In this document: piece by piece, positions 16,827-25,309 of the stretch
Layout of the letters: each line of letters begins with the position of its first letter
How positions within the stretch are numbered: the stretch's first letter is position 1
DNA from: Streptomyces sp. HUAS MG91
GTDB lineage: Bacteria > Actinomycetota > Actinomycetes > Streptomycetales > Streptomycetaceae
Reading direction: 5' to 3'
Assembly: GCF_040529335.1 (NCBI RefSeq)
Contig: NZ_CP159534.1
Location: 2,480,001-2,544,000, forward strand
Length of the DNA: 64,000 bases
The notes under the pieces: model-generated
The model's input: the letters and a program-made list of their open reading frames with translations, nothing else
What the model was told of the DNA's origin: nothing
Databases searched by the model: none
Position numbers and translations under genes: made by a program

Positions 16827-17656
16827 GTACCGCCACCCTGACCCGCACGGCGCCCACCATCAAGGTCGACGCCGACCCCAAGATCGGCCTGCGCGGCCAT
16901 CTGCGCCACACCGGCGCCCTGATCCGCCGCAATCTGCTGTGGATCAAGCAGGACCCGGAGTCGATGTTCGACGCCATCCTGATGCCGGTCGTCTTCACCC
17001 TGCTGTTCGTGTACGTCTTCGGCGGCTCCATCGGCTCCGCGATGGGCGGCGGCCAGGACGCCTACGTCCAGTACGTGATCCCGGGCATGGTCGCCATGAT
17101 GTCGATGAACATCGCGCAGGGCGTCGGCACCGGCTTCAACGAGGACTTCCAGAAGGGCATCATGGACCGCTTCCGGTCCCTGCCCATCGGCCGCGGCTCG
17201 GTGCTGATCGCCAAGGTCGTCGTGGAGATGCTGCGCCTGCTGTGCGCCACGACGGTCCTGATGATCGTCGCGCTGCTGGTCGGCTTCGACATCACCAACT
17301 GGGCCGGTCTGTTCGGCGCGATCGGCCTGACCGCGCTGTTCGGCTCGTCCCTGATGTGGATCTTCCTGGTGCTCGGCGTGACCATGAAGAGCGCGCAGGC
17401 CGTGCAGGCCATGGGCTTCCTGGTGATGATGCCGCTGCAGTTCGGCTCGTCGATCTTCGCGCCGACCCAGTCGATGCCGGGCTGGCTCCAGTCCTTCACG
17501 AGCTGGAACCCGATCTCGGCGCTGGCCGACACCTGCCGCGCCCTGATGACCGGCGGCCCGGTCGCCCACGACCTGTGGGTGACCCTCGCCTGGACGGCGG
17601 CGCTGACCGCGGTCATGGCGCCGGTGGCGATCCGCAAGTTCACCACCAAGAGCTGA
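16823..17656 (+). CDS. ABC exporter permease (DrrB/ABC-2 type)
   Basis: 277 residues from ATG 16823, overlapping the ATPase stop by ATGA. Six transmembrane helices are expected: FDAILMPVVFTLLFVYVFG, YVIPGMVAMMSMNIAQGVG and others, with the ABC-2 motif GIMDRFRSLPIGRGSVLIAK after helix 2 as the ATPase contact. It ends with WTAALTAVMAPVAIRKFTTKS. A typical DrrB partner of the preceding ATPase, forming a dimeric exporter. It ends 17 bases before the convergent BTAD regulator stop, without a strong hairpin between. Confidence 0.92.
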   Translation: MSTATLTRTAPTIKVDADPKIGLRGHLRHTGALIRRNLLWIKQDPESMFDAILMPVVFTLLFVYVFGGSIGSAMGGGQDAYVQYVIPGMVAMMSMNIAQGVGTGFNEDFQKGIMDRFRSLPIGRGSVLIAKVVVEMLRLLCATTVLMIVALLVGFDITNWAGLFGAIGLTALFGSSLMWIFLVLGVTMKSAQAVQAMGFLVMMPLQFGSSIFAPTQSMPGWLQSFTSWNPISALADTCRALMTGGPVAHDLWVTLAWTAALTAVMAPVAIRKFTTKS

Positions 17657-17673
17657 AGCACCGAGGACCGGGT

Positions 17674-20600
17674 TCAGCCGGTCGGCTCGCGTCGCAGCAG
17701 GGCGGTGGCCTCCTCCACGGAGAGGCCGCCGCCCTCGGCGTTCTCCCGCGCGTACCGCTCGTCGCCGAGCGCCTCGCGCGCCGCGCGCTCGGCCCGCCCC
17801 CGCCAGTCCCGCTCCATGACGTTGCGCACGTGTCCGGGCGGCAGCGAGGCGTCGGAGGCGCCGATCAGCCGGGCGGCGGTCGCCGCGTCGCCGGGGCCGC
17901 CGCGCAGGGTCAGCGCGTTCGCCGCGGTGAGCAGATGGAGCGCCGCCAGATGCGGTTCGAGCATCGTCGCCAGCGGATCGTCGGCGACGTCGAGCGCCTC
18001 CCCGGCCTTCGCCAGCGCGAGATCGGCGGAGCCCTCCAGCGCGTCGAGCATGCCCTCCAGGCCGAGGAGCACGGCCCGGAAGAACAGCACCTCGGAGACC
18101 TTGAACTCCTGCCGCAGCTGCCCCAGGAGTTCGCGCGCCTCCGCGGTACGGCCCGTCGAGGCGAGCCGGGTGAGCAGGAACATCCGGGCCGCCGGCCAGG
18201 CCTCGTTGTGGTACTTGCGGGCCGGGTCGAGGGTGTCGCGCAGCATCTGCTCGCCGCGCTCCCCCTGCCCCTGCTCGATGAGCACGTTGCCGAGCCGTAC
18301 CGACAGGATCGCGACCTGGGCGTGCGCGCCCATCTCCTCGGCGACCTCCTGGGCCCGGACGAAGTCGGCCGCGGCCGCGTCGAACCGGCCCAGCCGCTCG
18401 TACGCCTCGCCGCGCACCGACAGCGCCTCCGCCCTTCCCCACGCGTCGCCGAGCCGGGTGAACAGCTCCAGGGACTCGCCGGCGTCGGCGAGCCCCGCCT
18501 CGGCGGTCTCGACGCGGTTGGCCAGCAGGTTGGCGCGCAGGTGCAGCATGTGCGCGAGCTCCCAGTCGTAGCCGAGGGCGCGGCAGGTGCGCGTGGTGCG
18601 CTCGCTCAGCTCCTCCATCCGCTCGCCCTGGCCCGACATCAGGACGGCGAAGTACCAGAGGTGTCCCGGGGGACGGCAGGTCTGCGGCAGGTCGGGGCCG
18701 AGGGTGTCGACGATCGTGCGCAGCCGGGCCTTGCCCAGCTCGCCCTGCCACACCCCCAGCTCCATGTCCATGTAGCCGAGCCGGGTCAGGTGCACCTCGC
18801 GGCGCGCCTGGTCGAGGAGGTCGCCGGTGAGCGGCGGCGGCACGTCGGTGCAGCGCTGGTGGACCGGCGGTGCGGGGCGGGCGTCGGGGCCGAACGGGTC
18901 GGGGCCGAGCGCCGCCGCCTCCAGGGTCCAGGTGCGGGCGTCGGTGCGCAGGTCGCGGATCATCCAGAACCAGAGCAGGGACAGCGTCAGGCTGAGCATC
19001 TCCTGCTCGTCGCGGGCGGCGGCGGCCCGGCGCAGGGCGGTGCGCAGGTTGTCGTAGTCGCGCTCGATCCGGGCGATGGCCGCGCGCTGGCCCGCGCCGC
19101 GCAGCAACGGGTCGGTGGTGCGGGCGAGTTCGCGGAAGTACGTGAGGTGGGCGCGCTCGGCGGCGGTGCGGTCGCCGGCCTCGTCGAGCCGGTCGCCCGC
19201 GTACTCGGCGACGGTCTCAAGGAGGCGGTAGCGCATCTCGCCGCTGTCGTCGGGGGCGGCGACCACGAGGGACTTGTCGACGAGGGAGGACAGGGTGTCC
19301 AGCGCCTCGGGTCCGCAGACGGTCTCGGCGGCGGTGAGGTCGCAGCCGCCGCTGAACACGGAGAGCCGGGCGAGCACGGCGCGTTCGGTGGCGTCGAGCA
19401 GGTCCCAGGACCAGTCGACGACGGCGCGCAGGGTCTGCTGGCGGGGCAGGGCGGTGCGGGCGCCGGAGGTGAGCAGCCGGAAGCGGTCGTCGAGGCGGTC
19501 GGCGATCTGGCGCGGGGTCAGCATCCGCAGCCGGGCCGCCGCGAGTTCGATGGCGAGCGGGAGGCCGTCGAGGCGGCGGCAGATCTCGGTGACGGCCGCC
19601 AGGGTCTCCTCGGACTCGTCGACGCGGAATCCCGGGCGGACGGTGGCGCCGCGCTCGCCGAACAGGCGCAGCGCGTACGGCTGCGGCAGCGGTTCGACGG
19701 GGTACAGGACCTCGCCGGGCACGCCGAGGGGTTCGCGGCTGGTGGCGAGCACGGTCAGGCCGGGGCAGCGGGCGAGCAGGTGCTCGGTGAGGGCGGCGGC
19801 GGCCTCGATGACGTGCTCGCAGTTGTCGAGTACGAGGATCATGCGGCGGTCGGCGCAGTGCTCGACGAGGCGGACCAGGGGGTCGTCGCCCTGGCGTTCG
19901 CCCGCGACGCGCAGCTCCTCGGCGCCGGCGCCGCGCAGCACGGTCTCGCGGGCGCCGAGCGCGCTGACGAGCGCCTCGGGGACGGAGTCGGGGTCGCTCA
20001 CCGGGGCCAGCTCGGCGAGCCAGACGCCGTCCGGGGCGGTGGTCCCGGCGAGGCCTTCCGCCGCTTCCTGGGAGAGGCGGGTCTTTCCGGCGCCGCCGGG
20101 GCCGAGCAGGGTCAGCAGGCGGGTGCGGGTGAGGTCCTCGCGGATGACGTCGATGTCGGTCGTGCGGCCCACGAAGGAGGTGAGGCGGGCGCGGAGGTTG
20201 CCCGGGGGGCGGGGCTGCGCCGGGGCCGCGGCGGACGCCGTGCTGCGGTCGGGGCCTGCTGGAGACGCCTGCCCCGCGCCGGGGCGCCGCCTTGCCCGCC
20301 CTGCCGCCCCTGGCGGCAGATCGCCCAGGGCGACGGACGTCGTCGAGTCCAACAGGTCGGAGTGCAGGGCTCTCAGCTCGGGGCCGGGGTCCGCGCCCAG
20401 ACGGTCGGCGAGGGTGCGGCGTATGCCGTCGTACGCGACGAGCGCCTCGGCCGCGCGGCCCGCGTCGCGCAGCGCGCGCAGCCGCAGCACCTGAAGGGCC
20501 TCGTCGAGCGGGTGCGCGTCGCACAGCGCGGTCAGCTCGGGCAGTGCCTCCTCGGCGCGGCCCAGGGCGAGCCGGGCGGCGAGCCGGGTGCGGCGGGCGT

Positions 20601-21060
20601 CCAGGTGGCGGGTGTCCCAGCGGGCCGCCTCGCCGATCCGGTCCGGGAGGTCGGCGAGGACGGGCCCGTGCCACAGCGCGAGCGCCTGGTCGAGCAGTTC
20701 GACGGCCTTGCCCGGGTCGCCGTCGGCGAGGCCGCGGGCGCCGTCGGCGGTCAGCCGCTCGAAGCGGAACAGGTCGATGTCGTCGGCCACCGCCGCGAGC
20801 CGGTAGCCGCCCTCGTCGGAGGCGACGGCGCGGGCGCCGAGCACCCGGCGCAGCCGTCCCACCAGTGCCTGGAGCGCGCCCTGCGCGTCGGCGGGCGGCT
20901 CGGCGCCCCACACCTCGTCGACGAGCGCCGCCACCGGCACGGTCCGGCCCGGCCGCAGGGCGAGCACGGTGAGCAGGGCACGCAGCCGCGCCCCGCCGAC
21001 GGGAACGGCCGTGCCGTCGTCGCGGAGTGCCTGGGTGGTGCCGAGGAGGCGGTAGCGCAC
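17674..21060 (-). CDS. AfsR/SARP-like regulator with BTAD, NB-ARC ATPase and TPR-like domains
   Basis: 1128 residues from GTG 21060. The N-terminal OmpR-type winged helix is about 1-95 (MRYRLLGTTQAL, then VDEVWGAEPPADAQGALQAL and VGRLRRVLGA). The BTAD domain is about 100-245 (IDLFRFERL, ARLALGRAEEALPELTALC, YDGIRRTLADRLGADPGPEL). An Ala/Pro linker leads to an NB-ARC-like STAND ATPase with P-loop LLGPGGAGKTRLS near 320 and LVLDNCEHVIEAA (Walker B). The last 450 residues are helical repeats. This matches large SARP transcription activators that bind 11-bp direct repeats after ATP-dependent assembly. The opposite strand of this gene is open for very long stretches, which is a GC artefact. It follows a 67-codon gene in the same direction and converges on DrrAB. 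Confidence 0.9.
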   Translation of the reverse strand: MRYRLLGTTQALRDDGTAVPVGGARLRALLTVLALRPGRTVPVAALVDEVWGAEPPADAQGALQALVGRLRRVLGARAVASDEGGYRLAAVADDIDLFRFERLTADGARGLADGDPGKAVELLDQALALWHGPVLADLPDRIGEAARWDTRHLDARRTRLAARLALGRAEEALPELTALCDAHPLDEALQVLRLRALRDAGRAAEALVAYDGIRRTLADRLGADPGPELRALHSDLLDSTTSVALGDLPPGAAGRARRRPGAGQASPAGPDRSTASAAAPAQPRPPGNLRARLTSFVGRTTDIDVIREDLTRTRLLTLLGPGGAGKTRLSQEAAEGLAGTTAPDGVWLAELAPVSDPDSVPEALVSALGARETVLRGAGAEELRVAGERQGDDPLVRLVEHCADRRMILVLDNCEHVIEAAAALTEHLLARCPGLTVLATSREPLGVPGEVLYPVEPLPQPYALRLFGERGATVRPGFRVDESEETLAAVTEICRRLDGLPLAIELAAARLRMLTPRQIADRLDDRFRLLTSGARTALPRQQTLRAVVDWSWDLLDATERAVLARLSVFSGGCDLTAAETVCGPEALDTLSSLVDKSLVVAAPDDSGEMRYRLLETVAEYAGDRLDEAGDRTAAERAHLTYFRELARTTDPLLRGAGQRAAIARIERDYDNLRTALRRAAAARDEQEMLSLTLSLLWFWMIRDLRTDARTWTLEAAALGPDPFGPDARPAPPVHQRCTDVPPPLTGDLLDQARREVHLTRLGYMDMELGVWQGELGKARLRTIVDTLGPDLPQTCRPPGHLWYFAVLMSGQGERMEELSERTTRTCRALGYDWELAHMLHLRANLLANRVETAEAGLADAGESLELFTRLGDAWGRAEALSVRGEAYERLGRFDAAAADFVRAQEVAEEMGAHAQVAILSVRLGNVLIEQGQGERGEQMLRDTLDPARKYHNEAWPAARMFLLTRLASTGRTAEARELLGQLRQEFKVSEVLFFRAVLLGLEGMLDALEGSADLALAKAGEALDVADDPLATMLEPHLAALHLLTAANALTLRGGPGDAATAARLIGASDASLPPGHVRNVMERDWRGRAERAAREALGDERYARENAEGGGLSVEEATALLRREPTG

Positions 21061-21064
21061 CGGA

Positions 21065-21268
21065 CTATTGTCCCCGCCCGCGCACGGAGCGGCCGCCGGG
21101 TCCGCCGAGAGCGTCGAGAACGACCGGTGCGCCGTCGTCCCCGCGGGCCGGGTCGTGCCCCGCGAACCACTTCGGGCAGGTGTCCGCCGCCCGCGGCCAC
21201 CGCTCCCCCGGCGAGCCGTGCGGCAGCGCGTCGAGCCGGCTCCCGCACCACCCGGTCCATGACGTCAC
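21065..21268 (-). CDS. Small conserved-looking protein upstream of the BTAD regulator
   Basis: 67 residues from GTG 21268 to TAG 21065, only 4 bases before the regulator's GTG. Reading: TSWTGWCGSRLDALPHG, then AADTCPKWFAGHDPARGDDG and APVVLDALGGPGGRSVRGR. Two Cys and three Trp give it a non-random look and codon third positions are G/C-rich in this frame. GGAGAGG lies upstream of the GTG. It has no signal peptide or membrane segment. I do not recognise the family. The tight spacing suggests translational coupling to the regulator. It could be an unannotated operon leader protein or a non-coding open frame. Confidence 0.45.
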   Translation of the reverse strand: MTSWTGWCGSRLDALPHGSPGERWPRAADTCPKWFAGHDPARGDDGAPVVLDALGGPGGRSVRGRGQ

Positions 21269-21373
21269 GGGTCCAAGCCTCTCCGGAACTCCCACGCCCG
21301 CGCGACACGTTTCCCCGCGGGGCGGGTACGTTCGTCCACGCCCCCCGCCATCCGACCCGGGAGTCCCGCCCTC

Positions 21374-22174
21374 ATGAGCACCGCCACATCCCGACGCGGC
21401 GACAGCAGGATCAGCCCCGTCTTCCTCGGCATCGCCGCGATCACGGCCGTGGCCGGCTGGGCGGTGTGGACGGATTTCGCCTCCCAGCCCGGCTTCGCGG
21501 TCTTCCTGTTCGTGACGGGGGCGTGGATCGTCTCGCTCTGTCTGCACGAGTACGCGCATGCCCGCACCGCCCTGCACAGCGGCGACATCTCGATCGGCGC
21601 GAAGGGCTATCTGACCCTGAACCCGCTCAAGTACACGCACGCGCTGCTCAGCATCGTGCTGCCGGTCCTCTTCGTGATCATGGGCGGTATCGGTCTGCCC
21701 GGCGGCGCGGTCTTCATCGAGCGGGGCCGCATCCAGGGCCGCTGGAAGCACAGCCTGATCTCGGCGGCGGGCCCGCTGACGAACGTGCTGTTCGCGATCG
21801 TCTGCACGGCCCCGTTCTGGCTGGACCTGCTGGACGGCGTGCCGGACACCTTCCGCTACGCGCTGGCCTTCCTGGCGCTGCTCCAGGTGACGGCGGCGAT
21901 CCTGAACTTCCTGCCGGTGCCGGGCCTGGACGGCTACGGCGTCATCGAGCCCTGGCTGTCGTACAAGGTGAAGCGGCAGGTGGAGCCGTTCGCGCAGTTC
22001 GGCCTGATCGCCGTGTTCGCGCTGCTGTGGATCCCGTCGGTGAACCAGGTGTTCTTCGACGTGGTGGACGCCCTGCTGCGCGCGCTCGGGGTGCACGACT
22101 GGGACACCTACTGGGGCCAGCGCTTCTACCGCTTCTGGCAGGGCACCCCGGAGATCCCGGTGTTCACGCAGTAG
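21374..22174 (+). CDS. M50 (site-2-protease-like) intramembrane metalloprotease
   Basis: 266 residues from ATG 21374. It has about six transmembrane helices. The zinc motif is LCLHEYAHARTAL (HExxH, about residue 57), and the second ligand region is ILNFLPVPGLDGYGVIEPWL (NxxPxxxLDG), both intact. A central segment has GGAVFIERGRIQGRWKHSLI and SAAGPLTNVLFAI, typical of the FtsH-extracellular/Rv-type M50B group without a PDZ domain. It may cleave membrane-bound substrates; the target is unknown. Its last 11 bases overlap the 3' end of the convergent 62-codon gene. Confidence 0.9.
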   Translation: MSTATSRRGDSRISPVFLGIAAITAVAGWAVWTDFASQPGFAVFLFVTGAWIVSLCLHEYAHARTALHSGDISIGAKGYLTLNPLKYTHALLSIVLPVLFVIMGGIGLPGGAVFIERGRIQGRWKHSLISAAGPLTNVLFAIVCTAPFWLDLLDGVPDTFRYALAFLALLQVTAAILNFLPVPGLDGYGVIEPWLSYKVKRQVEPFAQFGLIAVFALLWIPSVNQVFFDVVDALLRALGVHDWDTYWGQRFYRFWQGTPEIPVFTQ

Positions 22175-22352
22175 GGGCGTTCTGGGCCTTCTCGGCCTTG
22201 GCCTTGCGGGCGTAGAACCAGGTCATGTTCGACGTGATGCCCGCGATGAGCACCCACACGATCCCGAGGAAACTGCCCTCGACGAAGGACACCACGGCGG
22301 CCACGACGGCGAGCAGGCAGACGACGAGAGCGAAGAGTGCGATGCGGGGCAT
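22164..22352 (-). CDS. Small two-helix membrane protein
   Basis: 62 residues from ATG 22352. Two hydrophobic helices: IALFALVVCLLAVVAAVVSF (4-23) and SFLGIVWVLIAGITSNMTWF (27-46), then a basic tail YARKAKAEKAQ. It lacks a known domain but has the look of a genuine conserved actinobacterial small membrane protein. Its 3' end overlaps the M50 protease gene by 11 bases on the opposite strand, so both transcripts form a short antisense pair. Confidence 0.7.
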   Translation of the reverse strand: MPRIALFALVVCLLAVVAAVVSFVEGSFLGIVWVLIAGITSNMTWFYARKAKAEKAQNAPTA

Positions 22353-22457
22353 GGGGTCGGCTCCAATACACGGCTGGTGTTCGCCGACCAGTGTCCCCCA
22401 TGCCCCGCCCGCGCCCGAAGGCGACCCGTACCGGCCCTTGTGGGGGTTATCGGGTGG

Positions 22458-23183
22458 TTATACGTCCGTGACGCGCAGGCCCGCGTGCGCCTTGTAGCGG
22501 CGGTTGGTGGAGATCAGGTTGGCGACCAGGGACTCCACCTGGTGGGCGTTGCGCAGCCGGCCCGCGAAGACCCCGCGCATGCCCGGGATGCGCCCGGCGA
22601 GCGCCTGCACGAGGTCGGTGTCGGCGCGGCTCTCGCCGAGCACCATCACGTCGGTGTCGATCTCGTCGGTCTCCGGGTCGGCGAGCAGCACCGCCGACAG
22701 GTGGTGGAAGGCGGCGGTGACCCGGGAGTCCGGGAGCAGGGCCGCGGCCTGCTCGGCGGCGCTGCCCTCCTCCGGCTTCAGGGCGTACGCGCCCTTCTTG
22801 TCGAAGCCGAGCGGGTTGACGCAGTCGACGACGAGCTTGCCGGCGAGGTCGTCCCGGAGCGCTTCGAGGGTGGCGCCGTGCCCGTCCCACGGCACGGCGA
22901 CGATCACGATGTCGCTGCGCCGCGCGCACTCGGCGTTGTCGGCGCCCTCGATCCCGAGACCGTGCTCGTTGAGTTCCTCGGCGGCTGCCTGCGCGCGCTC
23001 GGCGGCGCGGGAGCCGAGGATCACCTTCTGGCCGGCCCGCGCGAACCGGTAGGCGAGGCCCTTGCCCTGCGGTCCGGTGCCGCCGAGCACGCCGACGACG
23101 AGGCCGGACACGTCGGGCAGGTCCCAGGGGTCCTTGGCCGGGGCCTTCGGGGCGGTCTGTGCGCTGTCATCACTGGTAGTCAT
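22458..23183 (-). CDS. npdG: NADPH-dependent F420 reductase
   Basis: 241 residues from ATG 23183. The protein moves hydride between coenzyme F420 and NADP. The Rossmann motif is VVGVLGGTGPQGKGLAYRFA (about 30-49), followed by LGSRAAERAQAAAEEL for NADP phosphate binding and IVIVAVPWDGHGATLEAL. The middle DCVNPLGFDKKGAY and FHHLSAVLLADPE match the F420-binding side of Fno/NpdG. A -10-like TAAGGT ends 6 bases before the ATG, so the mRNA is probably leaderless. It supplies or drains F420H2 for reductases elsewhere in the genome. Confidence 0.92.
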   Translation of the reverse strand: MTTSDDSAQTAPKAPAKDPWDLPDVSGLVVGVLGGTGPQGKGLAYRFARAGQKVILGSRAAERAQAAAEELNEHGLGIEGADNAECARRSDIVIVAVPWDGHGATLEALRDDLAGKLVVDCVNPLGFDKKGAYALKPEEGSAAEQAAALLPDSRVTAAFHHLSAVLLADPETDEIDTDVMVLGESRADTDLVQALAGRIPGMRGVFAGRLRNAHQVESLVANLISTNRRYKAHAGLRVTDV

Positions 23184-23282
23184 GGAGCGACCTTACTCAG
23201 AGGTACCGGGCGGCGACCCGTACGGGCGGTCTTGCCGCGAACCTCACATCGGGGCGGGGTTCTTGAGGCAGCATGCGGCCCC

Positions 23283-23894
23283 ATGGACGCCGTACGAGTA
23301 GCGCTGCTGCGCGAGGTCCTCGCGGGCACCGAGTGGCCGGCCGCCACCCGCCGTTTCGCCGGGTCCCTGCGGTCCTCGGTGGGCGCGCACGGGGGCGGGC
23401 TGCTGCTGGTGGGCACCGAGGAGTACGAGCCCTGGCACCTGGCCGCGCATCTGGTCGACGAGGCCGCCTGGTCGGGCACGCCGGAGCTGTCGCCGACCCT
23501 CGTGCGGCATGCCGCGCGCCCCGGGGATCCGGCTCATCTCGCCGTCGGGCTCGGGCGGCTCGCGGCGGCGCGGCGCGGGGAGACGCTGCTGGTGGTGACG
23601 CCCGACGCGGTGGGCGCTCCGCTGCTGGAGCGGGTGCACGACGCGCGGCGGGCCGGGGCGACGGTGCTGGCGCTGGACGGGCTGACCTCGGCCAATACGG
23701 ACCTGCGGGCGCTGGCGCACGACGCGCTGGCCGTGCCCGGCGGGGCCGAGCTCGATTTCGACACCGTGCAGCATCTGGTGAGCGCGGCCGCCGGGGAGAA
23801 CGCGGTGCCGGTGCCTCGGGGGCGGCGGTCGTTCCGTGACCGGTTGTCGAGGCTGGCGGATCATCTGACGGCGCCGCCGCCCTCGCGGTGGTAG
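23283..23894 (+). CDS. Conserved hypothetical protein
   Basis: 203 residues from ATG 23283. The N-terminal half has VALLREVLAGTEWPAATRRF, HGGGLLLVGTEEYEPWHLAAH and LVDEAAWSGTPELSPTLVRH; the middle has GETLLVVTPDAVGAPLLERV and ATVLALDGLTSANTDLRALA. It reads like a soluble alpha/beta protein with no signal peptide or membrane helix. I do not recognise a catalytic motif. It is divergent from npdG, with 99 bases between starts, and is followed by a copy of the dispersed repeat. Confidence 0.7.
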   Translation: MDAVRVALLREVLAGTEWPAATRRFAGSLRSSVGAHGGGLLLVGTEEYEPWHLAAHLVDEAAWSGTPELSPTLVRHAARPGDPAHLAVGLGRLAAARRGETLLVVTPDAVGAPLLERVHDARRAGATVLALDGLTSANTDLRALAHDALAVPGGAELDFDTVQHLVSAAAGENAVPVPRGRRSFRDRLSRLADHLTAPPPSRW

Positions 23895-23895
23895 G

Positions 23896-23972
23896 CGGTC
23901 GGGTGCGGCTCCGGTGGGGGCTGGTCGCGCAGTTCCCCGCGCCCCTGAGGCATGCGCCGCGCGCAGCCTCCC
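23896..23972. repeat. Dispersed intergenic repeat, copy 2 (left half)
   Basis: Contains GGTGGGGGCTGGTCGCGCAG and TTCCCCGCGCCCCTGAGGC followed by ATGCGCCGCGCGCAGCCTCC. It lacks the complementary right arm, so this is a half element. It fills the gap between two convergent genes. Confidence 0.8.
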
Positions 23973-23996
23973 GGGGAACATGCGCCCCAACGGCGG

Positions 23997-24206
23997 CTAC
24001 CCCTTGTCATGCCACTTCGGGTCGCTCTCCCATTCGAGGTTGCGCTCCTGCGCGGTCTGCATCGCGTGCTCGGCCTCGGCGCGGGACGCGTACGGTCCGA
24101 ACCGGTCCTTGGCGGGGCACTCGGGGCCCTCCTCGACCTTCTGGTGCTCCAGGCAGTAGTACCACTCGCCCGGCTTTCCCACGGTCCGCTTCTTGAACAG
24201 GGCCAT
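23997..24206 (-). CDS. Small conserved soluble protein (map-adjacent)
   Basis: 69 residues from ATG 24206, with GAGGAGAGGAG upstream. Sequence features: [38 protein letters not shown] and [16 protein letters not shown]. The CLEH and the second Cys 11 residues later could bind zinc. The acidic, Trp-rich C-terminus and DRFGPY core look conserved. I know similar small proteins beside map in other streptomycetes but no function. It is divergent from map, 67 bases away. Confidence 0.8.
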   Translation of the reverse strand: MALFKKRTVGKPGEWYYCLEHQKVEEGPECPAKDRFGPYASRAEAEHAMQTAQERNLEWESDPKWHDKG

Positions 24207-24273
24207 GTCCGACTCCTCTCCTCGGGACGCTCAGGGCCATGCTCCCCCAGTCCCGCTCGTTACACTCGCTGGC

Positions 24274-25140
24274 ATGTCTGGCCAGTCGCAGTCGTCGCTG
24301 CTCGTACCCGGGGAACTCTCCCCCACCCGTCATGTGCCCGGGAACATCCGGCGCCCCGAGTACGTCGGCAAGCCCGCGCCGACCCCGTACAAGGGTCCGG
24401 AGGTGCAGACGCCGGAGACCGTCGAGGCGATGCGCGTCGCCGGGCGGATCGCGGCGCGGGCGATGGAGGAGGCCGCCAGGGCGATCGCGCCCGGCGTCAC
24501 GACGGACGAGCTGGACCGCATCGCGCACGCCTACATGTGCGACCACGGCGCCTACCCGTCCACGCTCGGCTACCGCGGCTTCCCCAAGTCGCTGTGCACC
24601 AGCGTCAACGAGGTCATCTGCCACGGCATCCCCGACTCCACGGTGCTGCGCGACGGCGACATCATCAACCTGGACGTGACGGCGTACATCGGCGGTGTGC
24701 ACGGCGACAACAACGCCACGTACCTGGTCGGCGACGTGGACGAGGAGTCCCGGCTGCTCGTCGAGCGGACCCGGGAGTCGCTGAACCGCGCGATCAAGGC
24801 CGTGAAGCCCGGCCGCCAGATCAACATCATCGGCCGTGTCATCGAGTCGTACGCCAAGCGCTTCGGCTACGGGGTCGTGCGCGACTTCACCGGGCACGGG
24901 ATCAACTCGTCGTTCCACAGCGGCCTGATCATCCCGCACTACGACAGCCCGCACGCCACGACGGTGATCCAGCCCGGCATGACGTTCACGATCGAGCCGA
25001 TGCTGACGCTCGGCACGCACGAGTACGACATGTGGGACGACGGGTGGACCGTCGTCACCAAGGACCGCAAGCGGACCGCCCAGTTCGAGCACACGCTCGT
25101 CGTCACGGAGACCGGCACGGAGATCCTCACCCTGCCGTAG
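24274..25140 (+). CDS. map: Methionine aminopeptidase, type I (1c)
   Basis: 288 residues from ATG 24274 ([10 protein letters not shown]). A 40-residue N-terminal extension with [17 protein letters not shown] is the polyproline tail of the actinobacterial type 1c enzyme. Metal ligands are in [19 protein letters not shown] (two Asp), [13 protein letters not shown] (His), [10 protein letters not shown] (Glu) and [12 protein letters not shown] (Glu). Substrate-recognition residues [14 protein letters not shown] are also present. It removes the initiator Met from nascent proteins. The -10-like TACACT (24261-24266) is 7 bases before the ATG and no ribosome site is seen, so the mRNA is probably leaderless. 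Confidence 0.96.
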   Translation: MSGQSQSSLLVPGELSPTRHVPGNIRRPEYVGKPAPTPYKGPEVQTPETVEAMRVAGRIAARAMEEAARAIAPGVTTDELDRIAHAYMCDHGAYPSTLGYRGFPKSLCTSVNEVICHGIPDSTVLRDGDIINLDVTAYIGGVHGDNNATYLVGDVDEESRLLVERTRESLNRAIKAVKPGRQINIIGRVIESYAKRFGYGVVRDFTGHGINSSFHSGLIIPHYDSPHATTVIQPGMTFTIEPMLTLGTHEYDMWDDGWTVVTKDRKRTAQFEHTLVVTETGTEILTLP

Positions 25141-25159
25141 CCCAGAGCCGCTCCGTACC

Positions 25160-25185
25160 AGCCCGTCCCGTTCCCGGGGCGGGCT
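25160..25185 (+). terminator. Terminator of map
   Basis: Stem AGCCCGTCCC (25160-25169) with GGGGCGGGCT (25176-25185), one G.T pair, followed by TT. It begins 20 bases after the map stop. Confidence 0.7.
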
Positions 25186-25225
25186 TTCGCGTTGTCGTTC
25201 GGCCGTTCGGGAAAGCGGGTACTTT

Positions 25226-25248
25226 TTTCCCGACAGACAGTCGGGAAA
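25226..25248. promoter_or_regulatory. Palindrome TTTCCCGAC-N5-GTCGGGAAA upstream of hmuO
   Basis: Perfect 9-bp arms with 5-base spacer AGACA, centred 15 bases upstream of the probable -10 of hmuO and 19 bases before the iron box. Extra GGGAAA copies flank it. It fits an operator for a second regulator, or a hairpin of the map 3' region. Confidence 0.4.
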
Positions 25249-25266
25249 CTGGGAAAGAGTGCTATC

Positions 25267-25285
25267 TTAGGCAAGCCTAACCTAA
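25267..25285 (+). promoter_or_regulatory. Iron box (DmdR/IdeR type) of hmuO
   Basis: TTAGGCAAGCCTAACCTAA, 19 bp, close to the consensus TTAGGTTAGGCTAACCTAA. It overlaps a -10-like TATCTT (25263-25268), so iron-loaded repressor would block RNA polymerase. The heme oxygenase ATG is 25 bases downstream. Confidence 0.9.
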
Positions 25286-25309
25286 CTAGCACCCTTCGGC
25301 GGAGGCCTC

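Noticed and set aside
16939..22215. A 1758-codon open frame on the plus strand
   Set aside because: It crosses the real DrrB gene in another frame, the whole antisense of the BTAD regulator and the M50 gene. Composition is Arg/Gly/Ala-rich nonsense from high GC.
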